This document shows, one piece after another, positions 11,485 to 21,187 of a DNA stretch of 64,000 bases. How positions within the stretch are numbered: position 1 is the stretch's first letter; the number at the start of each line of letters is the position of its first letter. The notes under the pieces were generated by a model that was not told the origin of the DNA, ran no database searches, and saw only the letters and a list, made by a program, of their open reading frames with translations. Made by a program: the position numbers and the translations under genes. Where the stretch lies: assembly GCA_025094145.1 (NCBI GenBank), contig JALLLS010000001.1, positions 558,001-622,000 of the forward strand, given 5' to 3'. The DNA is from Spinellus fusiger. Lineage: Eukaryota > Mucoromycota > Mucoromycetes > Mucorales > Phycomycetaceae.

Positions 11485-11489
11485 GATTC

Positions 11490-12119
11490 ACTGGGTTTAC
11501 TATAGTAAAAAAATATACAATAGAAACTGACCAACATGTAAGACACAATAAACATACACAGACACTCACCAGATCACAACTGTTGGTTTATATGCCAGAC
11601 AAAGGCAAACAAAATAAAGAGAGTAGAAGATATGGAGAAAAACAGACAGTGTAATTAGCAGGTATTTATATCCGAACAGAATAGAATAAAACGAAACTTC
11701 ACAAGTCATTTGCTTAATCAGAACTACAAAAGTAATGCAGACTACAACAACATTCTAGAAAGAAAAGAATTGCTTAAAGAACAGTTGCCTAGTTACCCAT
11801 TGTGATCAAATCCTGTTTTGTGTTCCTGTTCATGTATCCTCTTTGATTTCCCTAGACCAGCCTTTGTATCCAATACTCTATTTCTTTGTCCCTTCTAGAG
11901 ACCAAATATCTATATATTTATCTCTCTAGTGGTCCTGTTGATAACCACAGTGCCCTTTACTACAGAATAAAGGATATATTTTACAAAGTTACATAGTATA
12001 GATTTTGAGGCTACTTTTATATATATCTTTTTAAGCTATAAGGATCAAAGCTATACGATAATAACATCTCAGTAAATTCATAGTAAAAAAAAAGAAAGAA
12101 ATAGAAAAGTAGTATAAAT
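11490..12119. other. Spacer inside the inverted repeat
   Basis: No gene recognised. The part next to 11490 may hold further decayed upstream exons of the Fanzor fragment: a splice-donor-like GTGAGT follows a possible coding stretch near 11570. I could not connect it to the downstream frame. Confidence 0.4.
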
Positions 12120-13108
12120 ATTGACTCAATAGTCATAATCACTTCAACAACTATCTCATTGTAACTGGTATTAACAATAGTACTTAATGATAACAAAACA
12201 TTGTTTCTAATACTGGGCTTTAGGTTCAATGCAAATAGAGTGTGAATTGTTTGACTTGATTGTAGGAATGAAGAGGCTAAAGTGTAATACATCAGAATAG
12301 AGAAAGAAAAACTATTATCTGTTTTGATAATCCCCTCCTTTTGTTATTTCACACACATACAAATCGATACTCAAATACTCAGCAAGATGAGCATAACGGA
12401 GCAATGTAATGTGCCATTATTAACAAAGAAAAACAATAGGAGGTGATAGGCACCACCAAAGGCTTTTCTGGAGGTAAACGAGGTAAATAATGTCTTCATC
12501 TGGGCTTGAGTTCAATGTAATCTACAAGACATAGTAGTGACTCTTCTTCTAATAGATGATATATGTCTTATTATTCTAAAGACAAGTATTAAGTACAAGG
12601 TAAGTTTACTATCTCTCTTGATTGAATTATTACTAATACACTCTTCTGTTATTAGATAAGTAAAGACTCTTTCTCAAGTCAGTCTCAGGTGGTCTTCTTC
12701 CTTCTATACTGTCTAAGGTGTCTAGGCTGTCTAGGGTACTCCTGAGCATAGTTATCTATCTCCCAAGGATAAATTACAAAGCCTTTAGGTTGTGTATTCT
12801 ATTGCTATTAAGGAATACGCCTAGAACAGCAGTGGCTATAGTAATAGTATGTTATTAGCTACAGTATTATTAGCTATATTATTACAATAAACAATTTTAT
12901 CCATCAATAATTTTATTCATAAACAATATATTTTACTGATAATACAATTTGATATTGAGGTATCCACAAAAGGAAACAATTATTTAGATACTTACAAACC
13001 TTTTGATTTTAAACACAGTTACATAAAAGGCAATAGTTTTAGACGTAAAAGGAAGGAGATATCACCGCCTAAAAGCCAGAAAAACCTTTGGGTGTGTAGA
13101 GGATTAAC
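12120..13108 (-). repeat. Right arm of a large inverted repeat
   Basis: Reverse-complement partner of 8690-9500. It is longer than the left arm because of insertions, including AT-rich sequence and a TCTAGG-rich run near 12715-12740. The outer edge (ACACACCCAAAGG complement near 13095) and the inner edge (TTGAGTCAAT complement near 12125) both correspond to the left arm. No gene is present. Confidence 0.7.
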
Positions 13109-13302
13109 AGTTGATTCGATCTTTCTATTTTATCTGTATATTCAATAAAATAATAGGTCCAAAACATTTGTTGAAATATACACAATCAAATAAAAGCAAT
13201 CAATAATGATAATGATAATGATAACAATACGAATAAAAAAAAACAATACATATTAGAGCGGGAAAAAGACGGAGAAAAGACGAAGAAAGAAAATAGAAAA
13301 AA

Positions 13303-16300
13303 TTAATGTCTTGAAGCTTGTTGTGTTAGAGGACTCTTCTCCAATTCACCAAGAATGTAGTAATAGATATTCTGATAAATCGTCGACTTCTCGGAGTTAA
13401 CTTCAGCTTCTTTCACCTTAATACCAAGACGACCACCGGCCCATCTTGCCTGGTATACCATCACAGTAAAATACAAGGTCTCTTTCTTATGGCCATAATC
13501 ATTTGCGTCTCCTGTATCTGATAAAGACAGCTCCTCTGTACGACTGGCTAGGCTACCAGATCCACCCCCAGAAGAGGCAGAAGAGGAAATGTTTAAAAAT
13601 GTTTGCCAGAGTGGATAATCACACTGACAAGCCAGTGAGAAAGGCTCCCCCTTGATTAGTTCTGTTCGAATACGAATAAATCGAAGAATATTTGAAAGAC
13701 ATTCCATCATTTGTTGAGGTGTAGTACGGAATAGATGGCGACGGTTAAAGTTGAAGAGGCTCTTTGGAGAGCCTATATGCCCAAGAGGTGTTGATGAAGA
13801 ATTGGTGATAGTAGTGTCTATATAATTTTTGTTATTAAACACTGCATTACTATATAGATACAAACACACATCCCTTCATATCTTATACGCATATATGTAT
13901 TCTAATGTATTTATATGGTTTCATTACCTTTTCTTATGTCTATGTTGGCTGATGCAACTCTAGGTACAGGTGGTATAGCCAACGAATCGCTTGTTGATCT
14001 CTCCAAAGGATCAGCTAAAGATCGTTTTGAGGAGTGTTTGTTCACCGAAAGACGGCGCCATGAGCTACGGGGTTGTGTGGCAGAGTTATCAAACTTCCAC
14101 CAGTAATGATGTGGCTTTTTAACAGGTGTAGAATGAGAGGAGGAGATGGACTCTGGATCAGCAGAAGTAATAGACGGAGGAGAAAGGAAAGAAGGAGGAT
14201 CTGGTCTTTCTGGATCTTCACCACGGGAGTGTGAGCGTACAACACCCATTAATTTAGCTGCGTTTTCTTTGATTGTGGAGGAAGTACGCTCGCTTCTTGA
14301 CCGTGTTAAAGCACGGTATCCTTCTCCATGTCCATTGCCTTGGATTTCCTCGATGTTTAAACGAGGAGTGGCAGGGATGCGTTCAGACTTTCTTCGAGTA
14401 AGAGTGTGTTGTTCATATTTAGTCCGACTAAGACTGGAGTTTGACCTTCTCAGATCGGGTGAGGAGTAAACAGAGAGATTGTCTTCCATTGCTTGCTGTT
14501 CATCAAACTCCTTTCTTTCCTTTACAAGATAGTAAACAGAAACAAGAGGGTCATACATGGCAGGAAGAGACTGTGGGTCATCATGTGTAGGTCTCTTCTT
14601 TTTGTGGATCAAGCTACGTCTCCAACGTGGTCGACTGGCTTCATTCTGAGAAGCAGCATGTCGTTGATAATTTTGATCAATTTTGGAAGCAGCCTGTTGA
14701 TATTCAGAGAGAGAAATATAGTGCTCAAGCTTATCACGGATGTCTTCTGGTTCTCCTAATCCAAAGCCATGCATTCCTTCTACTGTTTTCATGTCAATTG
14801 TGTTCAAGGGAAGTCTATGAGGAAGGTGGTTGTAGATTGGTTCGTCATAGCCTTTGTTTATCCAAGGATGGCTTCGGATGGCAGAAAGAGTAGCCCTCTT
14901 TTTAGGATCGACCACCAACAAATTGGAAAGCAAATCCACGCAGTCTATAACAACATACCCTCTATTAGCTATACTATACTATACTGCACTATACTGTACT
15001 ATACTGTACTATACTGTACTATACTGCACTATACTGTACTATACTGTACTGTACTATACTATGTTTTCTGTAGTAGTCATAGTAATAATAACACTAATAG
15101 TCATCGTTATAATAGTTTACCTTTAGATAGATGGTCGGGATAGTGATCTACAACACCGGCCTTGATTTTGGCATGAAGAGCAGGCAAACTCGTATCATCA
15201 AAAGGTACCCTTCCACACACCAGTACATACAGAACAACACCAAAACTCCACACATCTACTTCAGGACCAGTATATTGTCGTGCTTGTAACAGTTCGGGTG
15301 CAGCAAAATACAGGGAGCCACAAAAAGTACTTAACTGACTTGATGGTGAATATAGATTCGACAGGCCAAAATCAATAATCTTGATATCTTCGTCTTTTGT
15401 TATTAATATGTTCTCTATTTTCAGATCTATAGGCATCCAAAAGTGGCAATAGGTTGAGTGGATACATTCGTGAGTTTGAATATTGAGCTACAAACCTCGG
15501 TGAACGATTGAATTTCTATGGCAATAGTCTAATAATAATAATAGTAATAACAAAAATAAAAAGCCCCATTTGATTAGTTTTACTTTTGAATAAGGCAAAG
15601 CCCACAAATAAGACCAAGCCTAAGACCAAGCCTAAGACCAAGCCTAAGACCAAGCCTAAGACCAAGCCTAAGACCAAGACCAAGACCAAGACCAAGGCTT
15701 ATTTATTGTTGCTGTTGAGTCTTGCTTACCAAGTGCGCTCACAATCTGTCGGGCAAATTTCCTAGCTTGCTTCTCCCGAAGCTTGCCGTGGTTGATGATA
15801 TAGTCGAGTAACTGGCCTCCATCGACATATTCCAAAAACATATAGTAGTGTTCTCCCTCTGATATCCACTCTTTCAATTGACATATATTGGGGTGGTTCA
15901 GAAGATGCATTATAGCCATTTCCCGCACTGTTCTTTGTTCTCTTTCTACAGGGGTGTCCTTGGGGTCTTTGACGCGTGTACTGAGAACAGCGGGTGAAGT
16001 AAGGTCAATCTTTGGCATGATCTTTACTGCATACTAAATAATAATGAATCCCGATCCTCACCTGGATATCTATTCTAGCTATTCAAAAGAGTGTCTTACC
16101 TTTTGCTTGTACTTGTCTGTTAAACACTCTGCTAGTTTGACCTTTCCCATACTGCCTGCACCAATGGTCTTGCGGTAGATGACATAGTTTTGTATGCGCA
16201 TCACTTGTCTTCGTTCTGATGATCGTCGAGCGACATCCTGACTGGTTCTTCCATTATCAGTTCTTTTAGAATGAGTACTGCTTGGTTTGGAGGGTCTCCT

Positions 16301-16348
16301 TTCCACTTGAGAATGAGAGTTGATGGTGTGTTCATTAGAGTGGCTCAT
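13303..16348 (-). CDS. kin1: Kin1/PAR-1/MARK-family protein kinase with KA1-like tail
   Basis: A Ser/Thr kinase of the family that controls cell polarity and growth at the membrane. Six exons join in frame: 16348-16100, 16033-15730, 15528-15496, 15426-15121, 14944-13928 and 13817-13303, giving about 807 aa. Residues about 50-330 are the kinase domain: glycine loop [16 protein letters not shown] with the ATP Lys, VHRDLKIEN catalytic loop (split between two exons), IIDFGLSN and YFAAPELL. A long Ser/Arg/Pro-rich linker follows. The end (about residues 660-800, with [19 protein letters not shown]) resembles a KA1 membrane-binding domain. The start ATG at 16348 precedes a Ser-rich leader. The third exon is only 33 nt. 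Introns 3 and 5 contain tandem repeats. Length and layout fit Kin1 proteins; Kin4-type kinases are less likely because of the KA1-like end. Confidence 0.9.
14975..15063. repeat. Intronic TATACTGTAC-type microsatellite in kin1
   Basis: Tandem CTATACTGTA/CTATACTGCA-type decamers fill part of the fifth intron of the kinase gene. They leave the splice sites intact. Confidence 0.85.
15600..15700. repeat. Intronic 12-bp tandem repeat in kin1
   Basis: About five copies of a 12-base unit (CTAAGACCAAGC) followed by shortened CAAGAC units, inside the third intron of the kinase gene. It lengthens that intron to about 200 nt, longer than most introns in the window. Confidence 0.85.
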
Positions 16349-16801
16349 GAGGAGATGAAAGAGGCTGTGATAATAGTACTACTACTGATACTAGTACTAA
16401 TAATACCAATACCAATAGTAAATAATAATGAATACTAATGAATACTAAGAATAAACACTAGTAATAAATACTTATAAGTGTTGATAATAATGAAAATAAT
16501 GAAAAGTAACAAAAGAATAATTAAGAATAAATGCCTGTCCAAAGTATTTACCACTGTTGATAATAGAAAATAATAGATGATAAGTAAAATTAAAATTAAC
16601 ACAATGATAACAAAACCATGGATAATTATGGACATTAATAAAAATAACAAACATGTCAGTGCAAGTAAAAGCAGAGGTATGTGCCACCATACCCATTACT
16701 TGCTTAATAAACTACAAAAGAGACACAGTTGCTTAATAAACAACAATGGCATTTATCAAGTCATTTATTAATGAGGATGAAGAGGACTTATCCTATGTAT
16801 G

Positions 16802-16836
<35 letters not shown>

Positions 16837-17119
16837 AAGTGTGTGTTTGTATAGGTGTGTAAGTGTGTAAATATAAATGTAAGTGTGTAAGTGTAATTAG
16901 CAAGGTCGTCCAATAGGTTCAATAGTCCAATAGCCAAGTGGGTGTGTACATGCCGTATTTCTTTGTGTATGTTGGTGTGTGGGTTGTGTGTGGGTTGTGT
17001 GTGGGTTGTGTGTGGGTTGTGTGGGGTGTGTGGGGTGTGTGGAGTCGGAGGGGTAGGTGTTTGTACATTTCATAGAAAGAGGAGGGACCACTTCATAGTT
17101 TTCTTCTTTACAGTTATTT
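16349..17119. other. Intergenic, simple repeats
   Basis: Spacer between kin1 and the acetyltransferase gene. It contains AT- and TA-rich DNA, a TATATA/GTGTGT microsatellite at about 16797-16835 and a repeated TGTGTGGGT motif at about 16975-17040. No gene is supported. Regulatory sequence for kin1 (transcribed from 16348 leftward) is expected here but no element could be named. Confidence 0.6.
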
Positions 17120-17989
17120 TTACACTGACGCCTTGTATTTCCTCATTAGCTTCTCTACACCTTCCTGTTCACTGCGTACAACACATGTCCAACTTCCGCT
17201 ACTCCGGTCCTGGAAATGCCTGTCCAAATACCGCAAGACAAACGGACATGTTGGAATCATGAGTCGATTGGAGTGCTGCAGCCATCGAAATGCTTCCTGA
17301 GCCAACTTATCCCCCAAGCCCATATTACGATAGTGAGGTGGTATTTCCTATGTGACTTGTTTACTTTCCTTCTTGGAAATAAAACTTACTGTGTGATAGA
17401 ATTCGAGAATGGCCTGAAACCTTGTAGGTAGATAACAAAGAGCAGCTAGAAAAACGTAACAAAGCAAAGACGCAACACATTTGAAGCATTTGAATAATAG
17501 CAGCACAATCAGGGTGAAGCATTCGAAAATTCAAAAGGCACATTAACTATGCTGATAAGCAACAATAAGACTTCATTATCTACCTATACTGCCTTGACTG
17601 TCCAAGGCTATTTTAAACATACAGCTTTGTGTGTCGTGTACAACAGCAACTGTGGCCGTGGAGGATGCATGAACCATCCATTGTGTTGGTATGCCCACAG
17701 TGCCTATCAGATTCTGACCAGAGACTACACGCATTTTGATGGGAGCTGAATCTTCTGTTTGCACATATTTTGAGTGTATTTCACTCGACCTACGCTTTGT
17801 TGTTGGTTTTGTTTGTGATGTGAGTGAATTGATAGAATGAATGCGCTGGCTGGTTGGTTTTAGTTTCTGATTCATTGCCTGTGGTGTGTATCGTGGTAGA
17901 AGGAAGAGATTGGAGACAGGTGTGGACTCAAAAGTAGGCTTTGTAGGGCTTAGTGCACGGGGGGAGTCTATCATTATGCAGACGATCAA
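17120..17989 (-). CDS. Small GNAT-family N-acetyltransferase (NATD1/YjdJ-like), model incomplete
   Basis: The C-terminal exon (17347-17120) reads EIPPHYRNMGLGDKLAQEAF and then IPTCPFVLRYLDRH. This matches the acetyl-CoA binding loop and strand of the small, single-domain GNAT family typified by human NATD1 and bacterial YjdJ. The exon before it (about 17420-17390) encodes FQAILEFYHT and splices in phase at GTAAGT. The 5' exon (17989 or 17974 to about 17580) starts with a Ser/Pro/Thr-rich leader and ends AVVHDTQSCMFKIALDSQGS, which looks like the first strands of the fold. The middle part (VNVPFEFSNAS near 17540-17500) could not be joined at both ends with normal splice sites, so either a small exon is missed or the gene has a lesion. 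Substrate unknown. Confidence 0.6.
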
Positions 17990-18156
17990 TGGGTCGTCTT
18001 GGTTGTTCTTTCCGTTTATTTGTCTGTTTGTCTGTGTACGGCAAATAGAAGGACAGTAATTAGCTAAGATAAACAGAAGAAGAGAGAAGAAAAAGAAAGT
18101 TCTCTTTTGTAGTAATAAATAGTAATAATCAATAAGTAATAATCAATAATATAATC

Positions 18157-18187
<31 letters not shown>

Positions 18188-18929
18188 GACAGCAAAAAGA
18201 TAGACACAGGAAACTCACAGTAGTAAAAAAAAAAAAAAAAAGACGAAAAGTTGAGATTAGACTTTTTGTTACCGATCAGAATGAAAGATGAAATATATAA
18301 AGGAAGCAAGAATTTGTTTTGATACAGAAAAATAGACACTCTTTGTTGACATTAAATTATGTCTCTCTTTTCCTAGAGTTAAGGAATCCGGCTATTTCTG
18401 TAGCCTGACAAGTAAAGAAGGAATGAAGAAAGTGAAAGAGTAGAAAAGGCAGTAAAAAGACAGTAGAAAAATATAGATTCCAAGTATTACTTCAAATATG
18501 ACCAACACACTCAAAGTGATCGTTTCACAATCCGCGAGGTGTCACTAGAATCTTGATACCATGCTCCTTGGTGAGGAGACACACAATTAGGACTGAGGCT
18601 GCATTGAGTTTGCATGCGCTGTTTCCATTTTGTACATTATTTTTTCTTCTTTGAAAATAAGTACGACGGAATATATTCCTATGTACGTGTGTATAATTAT
18701 AAGTGAATCCACATTGCTGTAAATAAATACACTGCTAGCTTATTATAGGGACGGAGGCGTATTTATACCCATAGAATACATTTATAGGAGATGTATACCA
18801 CTTAGCGCCTGTTCTTTGGTCAATCAAATGCTATTAGAAAGAATGATGCCGCACGGACCATACTCCCTCTTCTTGTCTTTGTTATGCCAATGGAAATAAT
18901 GAATATCAACTATTAATGTAAGTGTTATG

Positions 18930-19070
18930 GTTGTGGCTGTTGCTATGGTTATGGTTATGGTTGTGGTTGTGGTTGTGGCTGTTGCTATGGTTATGGTTAT
19001 GGTTGTGGTTGTGGTTGTGGCTGTTGCTATGGCTGTTGCTATGGTTATGGCTACCACTACCATTACCATT
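18930..19070. repeat. GGTTAT/GGTTGT hexamer-type array
   Basis: Runs of GGTTATGGTTAT, GGTTGTGGTTGT and GGCTGTTGCTAT alternate in blocks that are themselves repeated at least twice. This is a compound microsatellite. It is open in several frames, but the predicted peptides are simple repeats and I do not call a gene. Confidence 0.85.
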
Positions 19071-20490
19071 ACCAATATCACTACAAATAATGGCTACCAT
19101 CACCAATGTCCTATGAGGACTACGACTAATAATTCTAGGTTATACTCTAGGGACTATCTTTCCTTGGAGTAATATTCATAGTTGTTATGATTGTTGTTGT
19201 TTAAAAAAGGGAAAAGGGTCTCGACCCTCTTTAGCCTCTCATTTCCTAAACAGTCAAACTCACATACAGACTTGGCTGTTTCCCTTTCCGAGTGGTCACA
19301 GGAGTAGTAGGGCTCAACCCAACCTATGATACGTCATATTAAATGAAGAAAACATCAAGTCATGTGAAATAATCTAGAAGGATTTTATTGTAGTGTATAA
19401 GAAAGCTATTTCTATTGACTTGTATAGGTGGTCAGTTTACCTTCCAAGAGAGCAAACGATGGACACGACGATAAGACTAAAAAAATCAGACTCAATCGAC
19501 TAGGGCAAGGCAAGGTTATACAGGTACAATTGGTATTGAAAAGGAGAAATGCACACACACACACACACACACACATGTGTCTATGGACGCACATACACAC
19601 AACTTGTTTAGCTATTGATTCATAACAGAGAGAAATAAAAAATAAACTCAATGTTATGAACTTACGTCCCAATGAATGTAATCTCTCGTAGACTTTTCAG
19701 TGTTTAAACTGTAAATGATAAAATTCTTTTCATGTCCTTGGTCAATGTCCGTGGGCTGTAAAGATAGACACTTATCACTGTTGCCATAGCATCGGCCATG
19801 AATACGCGTTATATTAACAATCAGAACATATTCCTTGTCTAATCATGGCTTGTGTTGTAAATAGACCATTGTTTATAAAAATAAGTACGGAAGAATTTGT
19901 TAGTGGATAGCTATATTTATGGCGTAAGAAATGTTTTTAGAGGCAGGATTCTTTTTTTAATTTTAATTTCATAGGTTTACTATACATATAGCATAAAAAT
20001 AAATATAGATTAGAGTCATAACCAGTTTTCTGATGACACAATGTCTATAGTTGTAGGTAATGCGCGATCCTTCTATTCTTGTTATTTGTAGTAGGTAAGT
20101 TTCCCTTTTTTCTCTCATTCTGTTTCATTGGATGATCTCTCTTGCATCTCATTCAGAAGGAAAACTTAAAAGCTAAATATTAGAAGATTTCCTTTTTGAC
20201 TGTTTTGGATGGAAAGATGATTGTTTCATAAAGGCTGTGTGGATGCTAACCATATACAACTGAAGAATATAGCATGCCAGATGGTGAGTGTATTGGATTC
20301 ATTCTTTTATTCATTCTTTCTTTGTATATCTCGTTTCTTATCTGAATTAAAGTGGAACGATATTTATAGGATCATCCCAATGACAAATAAAAATTAATGC
20401 ATTACAAATATTACTGTCAGAAATGCACCACTAAATCTTAAGCTATTCATAAGTCATGCTTATAATATGAAAAGCAGTGAATAAGTAGAT

Positions 20491-20581
20491 CATAGTCTAC
20501 TAATATAGTCTACTAATAAAGTCTACTAATATAGTCTACTAATAAAGTCTACTAATAAAGTCTACTAATAAAGTAGTTCTA
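20491..20581. repeat. 13-bp minisatellite, seven copies
   Basis: Seven tandem copies of a 13-base unit, TAAAGTCTACTAA, with first-position variants TATAG and CATAG. The array is nearly perfect. Confidence 0.9.
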
Positions 20582-21187
20582 TTTGAAGATTCACAAATAC
20601 TAATACATACACACACCAAACCTCATTGTATCCTTCTATTTCTCTGTTGATAGAAGTATCTTTTTTTATCAAGGAAAAACCTTTACAACTCTTAAACCTT
20701 ACACTAAAAATATCAATGAAATGTTAGAACAGCTCCCAAAAGAAATAAGCTCATAAAAAGAAAGAAGAAAAAGGCAGGCGGTCATTATCTAACACGTACA
20801 GAGACTTGGTTTGAATAACATTTTTTCTCCTATCTTTTGTTCTGGAAAACTCAAATCTCACTCCCCATAAAAACATACACTAGAGTAGACAGGTGAGATC
20901 GAGTAACTTTGTAGAGTTGTACCCGCTTGACTAATGCCATGGGACCTTCTTCTTTCTCTCCTTTCTTTTTTCATTGTTGTTGTTGTGTTTTACATATTGA
21001 GTTGCTGGTGAATGATCCAAGTTGAAGAAATAAATGGATCAATTAAAGTGTTATTTTGTCAATGAAATTACCACAAGAAAATAGAACATTTTTGCTTTTT
21101 AATGTATGTTCTTGTGGCTGTCTTTAATAGAGTAAGATAGTATTATAATGAAGTGCGAATATATGAAAATGTTGTGCCTAAATTAAA

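Larger units (their letters stand above)
17990..21187. other. Long intergenic region with many simple repeats
   Basis: About 3.2 kb between the acetyltransferase and mcm2. It contains a TAA-type run (18150-18185), a poly-A tract (18224-18241), a large hexamer array (18940-19055), a CA run (19552-19574) and a 13-bp minisatellite (20491-20581). Reading frames here are low-complexity shadows of the repeats. No gene was recognised. Confidence 0.6.

Noticed and set aside
14042..14939. Several long plus-strand frames opposite the kin1 linker
   Set aside because: Shadows of the minus-strand kinase exon, which splices in frame and has family motifs.
15063..15120. Possible extra exon at the end of kin1 intron 5
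   Set aside because: Splicing directly from 15121 to 14944 restores the kinase sequence ([12 protein letters not shown]), so no additional exon is needed.
18824..19172. Open frames rich in Thr/Ile, His/Asn or Leu/Trp
   Set aside because: All are translations of one compound microsatellite; the frames are open on both strands because the repeat lacks stops.
19412..19672. Minus-strand frame with a CVCVCVC run
   Set aside because: Translation of a CA microsatellite; no start context or neighbours supporting a gene.
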